Shown here: positions 24,424-35,946 of the stretch, in pieces
Layout of the letters: each line of letters begins with the position of its first letter
Position numbering within the stretch: position 1 is the first letter of the stretch
Source: Anaspis maculata
Taxonomy: Eukaryota; Arthropoda; Insecta; Coleoptera; Scraptiidae
NCBI GenBank assembly: GCA_949128115.1
Contig: OX421962.1
Span: forward strand, 57,887,787-57,951,786
Direction: 5' to 3'
Length of the DNA stretch: 64,000 nucleotides
Program-made: the position numbers and the translations under genes
Notes under the pieces: model-generated
Database searches by the model: none
The model's input: the letters and a program-made list of their open reading frames with translations, nothing else
What the model was told of the DNA's origin: nothing

Positions 24424-24690
24424 TTTACTTTCCCGGTCCACCAAACAACAAGGAGGGAAAGTATTGTAAACGCGCTAGTAATTTGCTTCAAAAGGAAGAC
24501 GGAAATATCCATTTTGAGCACCCCTGAGGTGATAAAGACCATATCCAGGTCTGTCTGTCTGTCTCTCTGTCTGTGTGTGTGTTCACAGGAGGCAACACAA
24601 CAAAAGAATCAAATCAAGGCTACAGTTGAAGTTTACCACCATTTCTCAGTCGGGCGCTATGAATTTTAAATTTTTTTGCTGGCCGCTTAT
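24424..24690 (+). repeat. Dispersed repeat, short copy, with TCTG/TG microsatellite
   Basis: Shares, in the same order, TTTCCCG, AGGGAAAGTA, AACGCGCTA, a GTCTGTCTGTCTCTCTGTC tract, then GGCAACAC with CAAAAGAATCAAATCAAG. The same blocks occur at 42496-43095. About 330 bp between the microsatellite and the GGCAACA block are missing here. No coding potential. Confidence 0.8.
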
Positions 24691-24709
24691 ACCCTGGACA
24701 CACTAGAAA

Positions 24710-24812
24710 GCTTAATGATCATTAACGGATCGTCATTTAACTTCCCTTGCTGTCTTGGAGACAGCAAGGGGAAAAATAGTGACGTTTTCTTGGTCAATGA
24801 TCATTGAGCACG
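24710..24812. mobile_element. Small palindromic element with a perfect 12-bp hairpin core
   Basis: AATGATCATT near 24715 is mirrored by AATGATCATT near 24797. The core CCCTTGCTGTCT, loop TGG, AGACAGCAAGGG pairs perfectly at 24744-24770. A diverged second copy of the core (CTTGCTGTCACCCAAGACAG) lies about 60 bp downstream. This is a MITE-like hairpin; a small-RNA precursor cannot be excluded from sequence alone. Confidence 0.6.
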
Positions 24813-25052
24813 AACGTGATTACGTTTCTCTTGCTGTCACCCAAGACAGATTGCAGATAGCAGATTTGCTGCTATGATAGTTGGTGAAAAGATTGAATTA
24901 ATTTTTTGGGGGAAAATTCTAGAAATTGGCCCAACAAGTTATTCACATCATCTTCTTCACTTCCTGACAGTTTTTGAACGTTAGAAGTTCTTTCTACTTG
25001 ATGTTCATTTTTGGCTTACAATATAGCTTAAGGAACTTATTTTCAGGACCAA

Positions 25053-25147
25053 AATTTGACCCGCCATAAATGGGGATCAAATCTCAAATCCACGAGCCAC
25101 AGCATGACAGTCGAACGTGCTAACCACCATGCCACAAGCTCCTGTAT
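25053..25147 (-). mobile_element. tRNA-derived SINE head
   Basis: The minus strand reads GGAGCTTGTGGCATGGTGG, with A-box TGGCATGGTGG at plus 25124-25134. A CTGTCAT anticodon-like loop (GTC, as in tRNA-Asp) follows, then a B-box-like GATTTGATCCCC. The spacing is tRNA-like. The minus-strand ORF over it (containing ELVAWWLARSTV) is the kind of spurious translation these SINE heads give. No poly-A tail or duplication was identified, so the downstream border is unclear. Confidence 0.65.
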
Positions 25148-25231
25148 CTGCAGTCTAAATAAAAATTTTTTGAAGAAGATGATAAGTACCATAAATGAGA
25201 AAACATCAAGTTCAACTAAATGCTCCATATA

Positions 25232-27400
25232 CAGGTGTCTCAAAAGTATCGCATTTCGAGTCCAGAGCGATAAATGGAATCTACTTCAGAACACGGAAAA
25301 AATATTCAAAAAAATTTGTGATGTTCATTTTTGAAGATATAGGGGGTCAAATGGTGGACTTCGCCCCTCTCTATATTTTCATTATTCAAAGTGATTTAGA
25401 GGAACTGTTTACGATAGACTAAACAGTCAAAATCATCAACCTGTAAGCGTGCACTGGATATCTGTTTACGATACAGGGTCAGTCATAAATCACAAATATC
25501 CAGTTTCCTTCAATTATGTCTGTCAGTTATTCTATTGGTTCCTAAAATAATTTAGAACAAGATTTCACGGTTCCCGTTTCCATAGAAAAAATGTTGGTGG
25601 CGTTTTTGAAGGAAAGTGGATTTTTTGAAATTTATTAATCACCCTGTGAATGGGGTACTTGCCTAATTTTTTTTTATTAGCGTAATCGATAGGATGGTGA
25701 AAAATAATGTACCCGTATTTTTTCTTTTTCCTAAATTCCCAAAATTGTGGCCGCAATGCGTGTTTAAAAAATATATTTGTGACGTCACAAATATATTAGA
25801 TATAGAACATAGAGGGGCTATTTTTCCTCGTTGGGTTGGCAACGATATAACGTGCCACTTCGAAATCGTATCATCTCAAATCTGAGTCTGACTGACAACG
25901 TCAAACCGCCGACCGTAGTTTTATTTCTTCCTGTGTCCTTTTTTTGCCTTTGACTGCTTTGATCGAGGCTTTGATCTTTGCGGTAAGTACCCACCCGTTT
26001 TTTTTATTTCTTGGTCAACCTAACTAGTCTCTTTCTTTAGTCTTTAGTGCTGTCAACCAAAAAGCCTTCTGCATGTTTGTCACCCGTGCTCTGACCTGGC
26101 GTGACCTTCGGCTCCATTTCGCACATCAGTGTTCCTGCTCCCCACATTTTATTTGGAGATCCATCGCGTCCTCCCCACATGGATTTCTTGTAGCTCTAGA
26201 GTATTACCTATTCTGAATTGTATGCTAATGATGCGTACCTATAAAAGCTCACTGTTCATTTCAAACCTCTTATTCCTGTGCTATTGCTGAACTTCCAGAT
26301 TTTCCCCCTGAAAATAAATCATCCCGACTGAGACAGTATTATAAGAGGTTTCTGGAGTCAGTTTCCCCAAAACCTTGTTCGACTTTATTGCCCAAATGCC
26401 CATGGTAAGAGAATTCGAAAGGAAACCGATTTTGCGAGCATGTTCAAAATGACACTGTCACAGTGACATTCCTGACATTCTTGATTATTCCATTACAAGG
26501 ATGTCTATACTACTGGCTGGATAAGAAACTTCGCCGCCATCTTGAAGCTTGATTTGAATCTGTGACCGTCGGGATTGTCATCGTGACATTCGTGATGGAC
26601 GCCGCCAGCCTCTTGTGCATCCATGGCGAATTATCGTTGATTATGCCGCGCAAGCCCAATAGTGTTCGCAACAAGCGGACCCCGCAACATAACACTTTTA
26701 GTTGCAGGTAATTGACTAATTGCTATCATTTTACAAGACCGGGCCCATACCGGGCCTGGCAGCAAACTTCTGAACGACAATTTCGAGCGTGCTCCGACTG
26801 AACGTGACTATGGTTACGGGCAGTCACACGGGCAGTTACGGGTGGCGGACCAGTCGCAGACAATAACACTTCGACCGTCGGGATTGTCAAATCTCGGCTT
26901 CACCTTTCTACGTCAAAACCGGCGAAGCTTCTTGTCCAGTCAGTATAGACGTCCTTGTTCCATTATCACACAGTCAGACCAACCCCACTCAAAATCCCTG
27001 CCCTGGCGCGAAGCTTTTGGGAGGAATTTTTCAAACTCGTTTTTCTCTGTAGAAAATGACGGTATTTTTGTAAAATTCTCAGTAGAGTCCTCTTACCACT
27101 TATACTAGCAATAAAAAGTATTTTCAGCTGAATCTATTCCATTGGCAAGTACCCCATTGAATCGAAGCTCAGTGCACATGCACACCCAGTGGTTGATAAT
27201 TTTTACTGATCAGTCTATCACAAACAGTTCCCCAAAATCACTTAAACTGACAGAAATAGAGAGAGGCGAAGTCCCACCCTTTGATCCCCCATATCTTCAA
27301 AAATAAAAGTCACAATTTTTTTGAATTTTTTTGTGTTCTTGAGTAGATTCCATTCACATATCGCTCTGGACTCGCAATGCGATACTTTTGGGACACCCTG
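25232..27400. repeat. Composite foldback, CAGGTGTCTC / GGGACACCCTG ends
   Basis: TA-flanked (25230-25231, 27401-27402). The left arm (25232 to about 25475: CAAAAGTATCGCATTTCGAG, then a GGGGTCAAA block and AACTGTTT) is mirrored at about 27150-27400. A second inverted pair lies inside: 26490-26590 (AAGGATGTCTATACT, ACCGTCGGGATTGTCA) against 26868-26965. A 28-bp perfect palindrome also lies inside. No transposase seen. A solitary end of the same kind (GTTTTGAGACACCTG-TA) lies at 28022-28038, suggesting a second, partly lost copy. Confidence 0.82.
25770..25797. other. Perfect 28-bp palindrome centred on TGACGTCA
   Basis: The left half AATATATTTGTGAC is followed immediately by its exact reverse complement. 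The centre is TGACGTCA, the consensus binding site of CREB/ATF-type bZIP factors. It sits inside the spacer of a foldback, so it may simply be a transposon-internal palindrome or a nested insertion's junction. Confidence 0.85.
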
Positions 27401-27402
27401 TA

Positions 27403-28035
27403 TTAATCTGATGTATTCTCACAAAATGCCAATGAAGTTTAGTGAATAGTTATGGTTTCCTAGAATAAGATTGACTAAAATAAAACTGCAATTCGCAAAT
27501 AGAACACTTTGTTTGTTCATGGATAGCAGAGTACTTTCATTTTCATGTTGGTGAGAACAGGGAAAGTAATAGTCCACAATACTGTTGCAAGCGGCGATTC
27601 TGGAGAACTCGCGATCTTTCTAGACTCTTGAGCCGGAGGACCCGTGGGAAGTTTGAGAACAGTCAGATGTGTAATACCGAGGAAAAAAATCTACTTCAAA
27701 TGGTATTCGAGTAAAGACAAAGTTAAGTTAACCAATCAGAGACCTACACCTTAGAGGTGTGTTACCTTAATTTCAAGTTGCTAGGTTTCCTTTTATTAAC
27801 AGTGAGCCAAACATTTATTGCAAAATGACTGGCAGCTGGTATTACATACTTTCGAAACTTAGCAACCGGTTGAATTTTGCAAATTTACCTCGAATTGACC
27901 CTCCGGGATTGGTGAATTCAAAAGACTCATGACTCCTTCATGCAAGCAGCAATAAATTTTCATCCTCCGTTTTCTGGGAGCCTATTGTTGTCGGTACATG
28001 TCAGTGTTCCCTGGGGCGCGAGTTTTGAGACACCT
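27403..28035. other. Noncoding stretch
   Basis: No gene recognised. It ends with an orphan foldback terminus (GTTTTGAGACACCTG, then TA). Confidence 0.4.
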
Positions 28036-28216
28036 GTATAAGCACCGTTCTCAGCCTACGCAGTCAGTATTGAATGCGACGTGGTAGCGAACGGATAGAA
28101 AGCGATAGTACCTCTGCGATATTCCAAGCAATAATTGTTGGCGTGTATTCATTGTAGTACGCAGTAATAAACAGTGTGTGTTTTGAAACGATCGTCTCAA
28201 TTATAAGCGATTCCGT
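28036..28216 (+). repeat. Truncated LTR fragment related to the solo LTR at 50637
   Basis: TATAAGCACCG, then GGCGTGTATT, CATTGTAGTACGCAGTAATA and TGAAACGATCGTCTCAATT match, in order, the 3' half of the minus-strand LTR at 50637-51156. This covers the part from the TATA-like box through the AATAAA signal to near the end. The 5' half and the final CGTAACA are missing. It lies on the opposite strand to the solo LTR. Confidence 0.8.
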
Positions 28217-28407
28217 ACGCGAGATACGTACCAAAAGAAACAATTCAAGGCTTAAGAAATGACAGAAACGTGGACTTAAAAATGGAAAACGAATGACAAC
28301 TAGCGAATCTTGGAAAAAACCGTGGCTATCCGTTGGGATAGTCAAAAAAAAAGCAGAAAAAAAGAAGCGTACAATAAAGTGACACTTCTTGGATGTCAAG
28401 GCATATA

Positions 28408-28527
28408 TCGTGTGATCAATTGAATTCCTAATTAGGGCAGGCTGTGACCTAGCCAAATGCAGCTTCGCACGCCTGATTTCGACCAGGCCACAGCCTGCCT
28501 AAATTAGGAATTAAATTGATCACACGA
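28408..28527. mobile_element. MITE family B, copy 2 (TCGTGTGATC ends)
   Basis: A 120-bp element with exact TA on both sides (28406-28407, 28528-28529). TCGTGTGATCAATTGAATTC is mirrored by AATTAAATTGATCACACGA. GGCAGGCTGTGACC is mirrored by GGCCACAGCCTGCC. It shares the internal GCAGCTTCGCAC block with 12628-12741. No coding capacity. Confidence 0.93.
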
Positions 28528-28529
28528 TA

Positions 28530-29867
28530 AGAACTAAAAACAATTGACTTGTAACAGTCGCCTAAAAATTGCAGCTGATCGTGTAATAACACCTAATCTA
28601 CAGATCACAGATCACATCACATCACCATCACAAGAAGTCTGACGGCTTGACATGACGGGACCTTTGGCTGGTCCACGTTATTCATAATCATCAATAAATA
28701 ACCTATTGCGGTTCGTTGAAAAAATCGACAGGAATTTCACTGAATTGGTCTTGTTGAACTTCTATTTATTAATTTATTGCTATTAGGTGATCAGCTTTTA
28801 TAGAGATAAATTGACAACACAGAAGAAAAAATGTCATCGGCTGTGTGCCAATAACGATCTTGATTAATTGGTCGGAATATTACGAAGATGGAATAATTGT
28901 CGAAAAACGCCAACACAAAAATAAACCAAATCCAGGTTAACGTAATGTGAGCCATCTGCCTTAGGAGCGAGAGCTTTATAAATAGTGAGGAGAGCAACGC
29001 ACTCCGCCTCCTCCGAAAACATCACCTTTCGAAAAGCCGAGAAGCACCGCGAGAAAATCAATAGAGTCTTCGAAACGGTAAATAATTAAAATTAAGCTTT
29101 AAAACTTGTGCGTTTAGCAAATTGTTTAAGTTTTTATTAAAGCGTGCGCGAGCGAGCTTTCTTCGATAACCGCCGCCAAAGCCCTGCATCTACCGTCATA
29201 AAACGCAAAGGCAAAAGTTTTCCCGACTTTTTAATACCGCTAAAATGTTTGTCGGTCTTCCCTCTTATATAGTACATGTTCAGAAAGACTCAATCAAACA
29301 AAAATAGAAAGTTTTAATTTATATGAAACGGTTAGCGTTTACTATACTTGCTTGGCTTGGCAAGTTTCTCCTTCGCGTCGCCGCGCACGCGGTGAAATAA
29401 ATTGCCGAATTCTTACGGAATTCCCTTGGGTCGGGAGTACGGGAGTCTTCCTCTTCACACGCAGACGGGATCGGGGGAGGAAGAGAGACATTTTATAATT
29501 TTTCGATCGATAGGTAATCTAGTTGCGCCCTGCTTAAATTTCAATTTATTCCGGATATGTCGTCCGAGTAAATATTGTTCCAATAGCGGAGAGACGTTTC
29601 TACTTAGCGCAGGAAGCATGAAATCAAATTAAGTAATTATTCTGGATAGCTCCAGACACTCCAACACATTAATTTAGCGTTCAGCTGCGAACTGATGATC
29701 GGTTTATAAATTGTGTTTCGTTGGAAGTCAGCTTTCCGATTTCGTCTGCCTGATTCTTTTATGCGAAAGTTCTACTCAAGCAATTTTCTCCATCATGCTT
29801 CCTATTTTTCCCACACCTTTTATTTCAATGGATTCAGATACGAATTCATCAGATTTGATATACCTAC
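28530..29867. other. Noncoding stretch
   Basis: No gene recognised. It looks unpaired, with a GC-richer part around 29340-29480. ORFs here lack known domains. Confidence 0.4.
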
Positions 29868-30709
29868 CCACCAGTTAGTAGACGCATTTGGGATTGAATT
29901 TTCCGTGTGAGACCAAGCAAGACCACACCCATCAGATAATCAAACATGGCCAATGCGTAGCAAAGTCCAAAAGGCACCATACTAAACCAACAGAAGCCGC
30001 TTCCGGCGGAGAATACAGTCTTCTCTTTGTTGTTCTTGTGAAGTTCTAGTTGCAAGTAACCACTTTTCAGGTCAAGCGTCGAGAACCATCTCGATCCAAA
30101 CAGCGCGCAGCGCCAGCGTGCTGAAAGTGTCGTTGATCCAAAGCCCTGCAGTTTCGTCTTTTTTCGTTACATAGTTGAGTTTGCGGTAGACCATGAAAAA
30201 TTGTACTCGCGTCTTTTCTTGTAACCAAAACAATCGATGATGACCATAGGCTCGTCAATTCTTCTACCACGTCTTCATCCAACATAATTTTCAGAAGCTT
30301 CTTCTTGCTTTGCCAATGGTGGGCGCTTGGTAGCTTGTCGAATTGGAGCGGCGTTCTCGAAGTTGATGCGACTATGGATGACGGTGGTCCTCCTTATGAA
30401 AATGCCTTCCATCGCAAAGGTTGCAGCTCCTTCTTGGGTGAATTGTATAACAATTTGCTTTTCCTTGCCACTCAAGTGTTTCCAGTCAAGCGAGAACATC
30501 TCCACTACCTATTTCTCCAAGAACTTTGGAGCCGAAGTCTTTGTCGACACGTCTCCATAGTATGAGATCCATTGTACGGATTCACACTTGCTCAGAGTTT
30601 TTCCTTCCTTGCACGTCCTTCCATCCATTTTCGTCTTGTCAATGTTTATCAATGCGTTAGCTATGGTACTAGCTAGCAGCTGTGTCGGGATCAGAAATTC
30701 TGGTGACAT
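29868..30709 (-). pseudogene. Decayed Ty3/Gypsy pol: start of the reverse transcriptase
   Basis: Read on the minus strand from 30709 down. A linker region is followed by LSGKEKQ (about 30468), then a HSRINFENAAPIRQ block and PLAKQEEA (about 30310), the lead-in typical of Gypsy RT. Next are MLDEDVVEE and WSSSIVLVTRKD (about 30280-30200), then STLDLKSGYLQLE (about 30085-30045), which carries the first catalytic Asp. EKTVFSAGSGF and PFGLCYALAMFDYLM (about 30020-29950) follow. At least two frameshifts separate these blocks. The catalytic Asp-Asp box, RNase H and integrase are absent, so the fragment is truncated at its 3' end. The neighbouring LTR fragment (28036) lies on the other strand, so a common origin is not shown. 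Confidence 0.92.
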
Positions 30710-31198
30710 GTTCTCTAGGGTGTCCGCTCAGTGTTGCTCATACGATTTTCCTGAAGTTAGCGGCTACACGAACGGTTTCAGCTGAATGTGAACAAATTTC
30801 CTTAGTCGACTTCATGGAGTTCCTAATGCCATTTACTCGTTTTCGATCTTCAGTGTCCTTTGTCCAACATTCAGGATCAGCGACTGGTTGAAACAGTATA
30901 CTATCTTTTTCATCCGAACGTCTCTTTTCCACAAAAGAAATCAGTCTATTGTCTTCATCAAGCTTCCTACTGGAAAATAAGGTTATTGGGTGACTTCCTC
31001 AGCAATGAGACCGCAAAATATTGGTCAGAGTTTTTGTCTTCAAAATAATTGGATTTGAGTCATTCAAAAACATCCCGGTAACACCACTTGCAAGAATCTA
31101 AAAATTTTGCACCGAGTACCAACAGTAAGGGGTGTCAGTGTCGGATTATTCGCGGTGCAAAAGAAGTCTGCAAAACTGGGACCCAAGGCCTTGGAGGT
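30710..31198. other. Noncoding stretch upstream of the Gypsy fragment
   Basis: The minus strand here may hold diverged protease/linker sequence of the same element, but I recognise no motif. No other gene seen. Confidence 0.35.
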
Positions 31199-32684
31199 AG
31201 TGGGGTCGGTACACATTAAAAAACGGTACTATGTGGCATTCAATTATACAGAAAATTCCTTTTGCATGAGTATTCTACAAGGTCTAACGAAGGATATTAG
31301 AAGGGGAAGCACAAAAGCTTCTCCTTAGGGGGGCCGCAGGGGGCCCTGTCAAGTTAACGGTCCAGGAACTCCTTCCAAACCATCTTTCAATTTCGTTGTA
31401 TCACTGAAATAGGGATGATGTGACTCCATTGTGAATCCCGATGGCATTGGTCGCCATGTCTCTTTCATCCTTTATGCTTGAAATAATAATTTCTTCGGGA
31501 GGTCAGAGAAATCACTTTTTATTTTTTTATACATACAAGAGGATGCGAAGTTGGCCTGTTTTGTGTCTTAACCTGTTATTTGGCATTCCCAAAATCCTAT
31601 TATGAAGTCAGTTTTCCAAATTCTCGATTTTGGGTTGATTAGTAGGCTAAGATGTAGGTATTTTTTAACATCCAGTTCAGACGTACCTTTTTCAGTGTCC
31701 AACTAAAGATTATTGAAATCATCATCAGAGGTGGACACAATGAACTATTTTCTCAACATTATGTCGAGAAAATCTATTCTAAACCGCGCATAGAGAGTAC
31801 ACTAATTATCTTCCTTTCGGTTGGTCGAATTGCGATGCCTACTACGCCCGTCGGGGAGAACGCTGAGCATCGCCAGCCTAATTTAGTATGAAAACAGCCT
31901 AAACAAATCCAAAACTGACTAAAACTCTGAGTGCTGACTCAGAATTGAATGTCGAACCACATAATGAGTGTTTCATGCAATTTTGAATTCGTTTAGGCTG
32001 TTTTCATACTAGTTTAGTCTGGCGATGCTCAGCATTCTCCCTGACGGGCGTAGTAGGAATCGCAATTCGACCGACCGGAAGAAAAATAATTTGTGTACTC
32101 TCCATGTGCGGTTAAGGATTGATTTTCTCGACATAATGTTTAGAAAATAGTTCAGTCTATCCTCCTCTGCGATTATTTCAGTTACATCCAGTTGGACATT
32201 GGAAAAGGTACGTCTGAACTGGATGTTGAAAAATACCTAATTCTTAGCCTACCAATCAGGCCAAAATTGGAAATTTGGAAAATTGACTTCATAATAGGAT
32301 TTTGAGAATGCCATATAACAGGTTGAGACACAAAACATGCCACCTTTGCGTCCTCTTGTATATGTAAAAGAATAAAAAGTGATTTCTCTGACCTCCCGAA
32401 GAAATTATTTTTTCAAGCATGAAGGATGGGAGAAACATGGCGACCAATGCCATCGAGATTCACAATGGAGTCACGTCATCCCCATTTGAGTGATACAACG
32501 AAATTGAAAGATGGTTTAATAGGAGTTCTTGGACCGTCAACTTGACAGGGCCCCCTGTGGCCCCCCTAAGGGGAAGTTTTTGTGCTTCCCCTTCTAATAT
32601 CGTTCGTTAGGGCTTGTAGAACACTCATGCAGAAGGAATTTTCTGTATCATCAAATGCCGTATAGGAATGCCTACCAACCCCAC
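31199..32684. repeat. Long-arm foldback with a short loop
   Basis: Arms are about 31199-31914 and 31991-32684, with only about 76 bp between them. Matched pairs include TACAGAAAATTCCTTTTGCA against its mirror near 32630-32650, AGGGGGCCCTGTCAAGTT (about 31338) against AACTTGACAGGGCCCCCT (about 32538), and TACGCCCGTCGGGGAGAA (about 31841) against its mirror ending near 32052. The innermost pair is AGTATGAAAACAGCCTAAAC and its mirror. Arms are about 85-90% identical by eye. No clear TSD or transposase. RNA from it would form a hairpin of about 700 bp. Confidence 0.92.
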
Positions 32685-32890
32685 TAAGGGTGCAAAACAA
32701 GGTGGTGAAGGCCCGCCTGCAAAAAAAATTTCGACTGCGGCGCTTTTTCTTTGCATTAGTCACTATTCATAGTGTTTTCCGCTCAGTCGAGAAATCATTT
32801 TTCTATGTCCAAAAATACCATATTACCAAGTGACCTTATCGGAAAGTAAAACACCTCGTAGTGGCCAAAAACCGAACCAAGGAGGTATGA

Positions 32891-33495
32891 ACCACATACT
32901 TAAATAGCTATACCGCGCAAGAGAGACGTCCGACACTTGTAATAATGGGCGCCGCCATCTTGATGGTTATTTGGGGACTTTGAGTTCTGTGAACTGGCAC
33001 TACTTGAGTACTTGGCCACTTGACTGAGCACGACATTATTTTGCTTCTCCCTCAAAGTACGTGGAATCAACACTAATAACATCAAGTGGAAATCAACAGG
33101 TGAAGAAAAGGTGTGCGATCATTCCAGCGTCCAAAAGTTCGGTTAACTACGTGATGTTTATTTACACTGTCAAAAAGCTGTCACTTGACGTTCGTTTACT
33201 CAGAGTACAGTGGCTCCCAACAATCCAACTCGATGTGATTATTTCGTGATTTCAAGAAAACTAAATACACTTACGTGATGGTACTTGAGAAAACTGGATC
33301 GTTATTGTAAAATTGCAGAAGGTTTGATTAGTTTCACGGCCCTTAAGATATTTTGTGGTAGCTATACAGCTCGGTATTTTGAGATACACTGGAAATTAAC
33401 CATCAAGATGGCGTCATTCTCTAACTCTTTTTGTTGCGCGGCGCGGCAGAATGCGCAATAGGTTCATGAGCGGTATAGCTATTTAAGTATGTGGT
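32891..33495. mobile_element. 605-bp non-autonomous TIR element (ACCACATACTTAAATAGC ends)
   Basis: The terminal repeat ACCACATACTTAAATAGC, then TATACCGC, is exactly mirrored at 33470-33495. A second matched block is GCCATCTTGATGGTTA (32953) against TTAACCATCAAGATGGC (33398). ATGA flanks both ends (32887-32890, 33496-33499) and could be a 4-bp duplication; TATGA is possible with a shifted boundary. The 62-codon ORF inside has no transposase features. Confidence 0.85.
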
Positions 33496-34381
33496 ATGAA
33501 CCCACTGTAGAAATTCCTGCCCTACCGACTGCGACTCAACAGATCACATCGAAATTTCGAATGCCGTCAGAATAGTTTCGAATCAACAGTCAAATTCAAG
33601 AAGAAAGCTTATTATTGCGCGAACGTTTATTCTCAAAAGTCGTGAGTAGGTACCTTAGGTACCAACCTTACATACTATCAATGGCACTGCTGCGGAAAGA
33701 GTAAAAGGTCTTAAGACACCGATTTTGTGTCTTCAGATGCAACAATCACACCAGTGACCACAGCACGCACAGCAGGGCATGAATATGAATAGATCTGCCT
33801 CGATCTCCAGCACGACACTAACAATCACATTATTCAGTTAATCACAGTCCCATCACGACCAATACAAAAAGTACCTAGTTTTGTATTTCACTTTGAGGGA
33901 CTCGCCCTGGTAGCTTCCACGTTCCACGGTTCCTTTTACATTCACAGTAACTTTTTTTCATACAATAGAATAATAGGTACGGTTGAAAATGTCCCACTTC
34001 TGAACACAATGTATAGCCTCAAGGGCACGCCTTGTGACTGCCACTACAGGTGGAGTCGATGTCTTTCGCTCAAATTCAGCTCGTGAAACTTTGACGAAGC
34101 TTTTGCCAACTTGACACATACAATATTTGAAATTGTTTTGACGTTGATGTTTTGGAGAGTTGGTAACCTCGGTAACACAAGGTTGGTAAAACAGGGAATT
34201 CTAGAGTTGGGTCATACTTTGCGACTTTCCGATAAGGTCAAATTGGGCGCGATTTTTCGATCTTAAAAATCCAAAGGCACAAAATTGCCTTATTTGGCAC
34301 AGGGGGTGTCACTAGCACTATGCAGTCTCCAGCTCATCCTCCAGGCTTGACCATTATCGAAATATCATTCAGGAATATGTA
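33496..34381. other. Noncoding stretch
   Basis: No gene or paired repeat recognised. Confidence 0.4.
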
Positions 34382-34383
34382 TA

Positions 34384-35462
34384 CAGGGTGGCCCAACAAA
34401 AACAGAACAGAGGGGTTTTCAGGCATTTCACCTCATTTTTTTCAAAAAACCTCGAACAGGTCGATTTTTATATTGAGGGGGACATCTGAAACATACATTG
34501 GCGGATTTCTATCTTTAGCCTCCTCACCCCCACCCGCCCAAACTTCGAAGTTTCAAATGACACCACCCATTTTGCGATACATCAAATTGAAGAGAATTAA
34601 ATTCTCTTTCTGAAAAAATATTTCTATAATTTTCAACCCCACTCCCCTTCTTCCTAAAATTGTCAGAGTTTCCAATGTAATATTTTTGATCTCTTAATTC
34701 TCTTCAGTACAGTCAACGTCATCCTGCACAGCATCGAGGGAGAAGATTTTCTGTGTAAAAAGTGCCACCCAAATTCACCCCTTTACTCCCCCACCTCAAC
34801 TTCAAAATCTAAAATGACACTACCTACTTTGTGACACATCAAATCGAAGGGAATTGAATTCGCTTCCTGAATAAAATATTTTGAGAATTTTCAAAAAGCC
34901 CCCTTTCCCCCTAAAATACTCCGAATGTTCAATTTATCAGGAGAGGGGTTGAAAATTCCAAAAAAATTGTTCCCAGAAAGAGAAATCAATCTTCTTTCAT
35001 TCGATGTATCACAAAGTAGGTGGTGTCTGTTAAGTTTTGAAATTGGGGTGGGGGAGAAGAAAGGGGTGAATTTGGGTAACACTTTTCTCCACCGAAAATT
35101 TTCTCCTTAGATGCTATTTAGGATGACGTTGATTAAATTGAAGGGGATTGAGGGGTCGATGATATAAAATGGGACAGTCAGAGAAATTTAGGAAGATGGG
35201 GGGTGGGGTTGAAAGTTTTGAAAATATTTTTTTCAGAAAAGGAATTTGATTCTCTTTGATTTAATGTATCGCAAAGTAGATGATGTCATTTGAAATTCCA
35301 AAGTTGAGGTGGGTAGGGGTGAGGGGGCTGAAGATAGAAATTTGCCAATGTATGTTTCAGATGTCCCCCTCGATATAAAAATCGACCTGTCTGAGCTTTT
35401 TTCCAAAAAATTATGTGAAATGCCCGAAAACCCCTCTGTTCTGTTTTCGTTGGGCCACCCTG
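34384..35462. repeat. Foldback with internal tandem units, CAGGGTGGCCC ends
   Basis: TA-flanked (34382-34383, 35463-35464). The left end CAGGGTGGCCCAACAAAAAC is mirrored by GTTTTCGTTGGGCCACCCTG. Each arm (about 540 bp) contains two diverged copies of a unit of about 240 bp. That unit has the order: CCACC or CCCACC stretch, ACTTC-AAA, ATGACAC-ACC, GATACATCAAATTGAAG, AATTCNCTT-CTGA, CCCC run. So the layout is unit-unit, then mirror of unit-unit. No ORF with transposase character. Confidence 0.9.
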
Positions 35463-35808
35463 TATAGCAAAAATATTATTGTTAGTTTGATAATAAGTAG
35501 TCCGCTTATTTTTGTTTTTACTGGAAGAATCAATGACCCGATTTCGCATGATTCCAACTATTTTTAGTGCCATTTTATATCAGAGTTATAGCCAAACAGC
35601 AATTATATCGGATTCGCGGAAATTTGATGTAAATAAATAAATGGAAAAGCATGAGGTATGCAGAGGGAAAGCGCGACCATTGAATGGCAAATATTAGATT
35701 AAACATGCGAAATGATGCTATGAACTCATTGGCTAAGTACCTATCTACCTTATAGTTTTGGCTTTCAGGTCTCAATTTTAAGTTGGTGTAAGGAGTAAGG
35801 ACATGTAT

Positions 35809-35946
35809 AGCGTTTTTGAGTCACTAGAACCAAACCAGTTCGAGCTCTAAAATCAGGGGATTCGATTGGTCCTCGAAAAGTCTTGCCCAATCAGTGATAG
35901 CGATTTTCGAGCTGAACTGGCTCTGTTCTGGCCAGTCGAAAACACT
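35809..35946. repeat. Degenerate short inverted repeat (MITE-like)
   Basis: AGCGTTTTTGAGTCACTAGA and AAACCAGTTCGAGC on the left pair with GCTGAACTGGCTCTG and GGCCAGTCGAAAACACT on the right, with about 30% mismatch. CGATTGG and CCAATCAG pair near the centre. Boundaries are uncertain. Confidence 0.6.

Noticed and set aside
28036..30709. The LTR fragment at 28036 and the Gypsy pol at 29868-30709 as one element
   Set aside because: They are on opposite strands with about 1.6 kb of unrelated sequence and a MITE between them.
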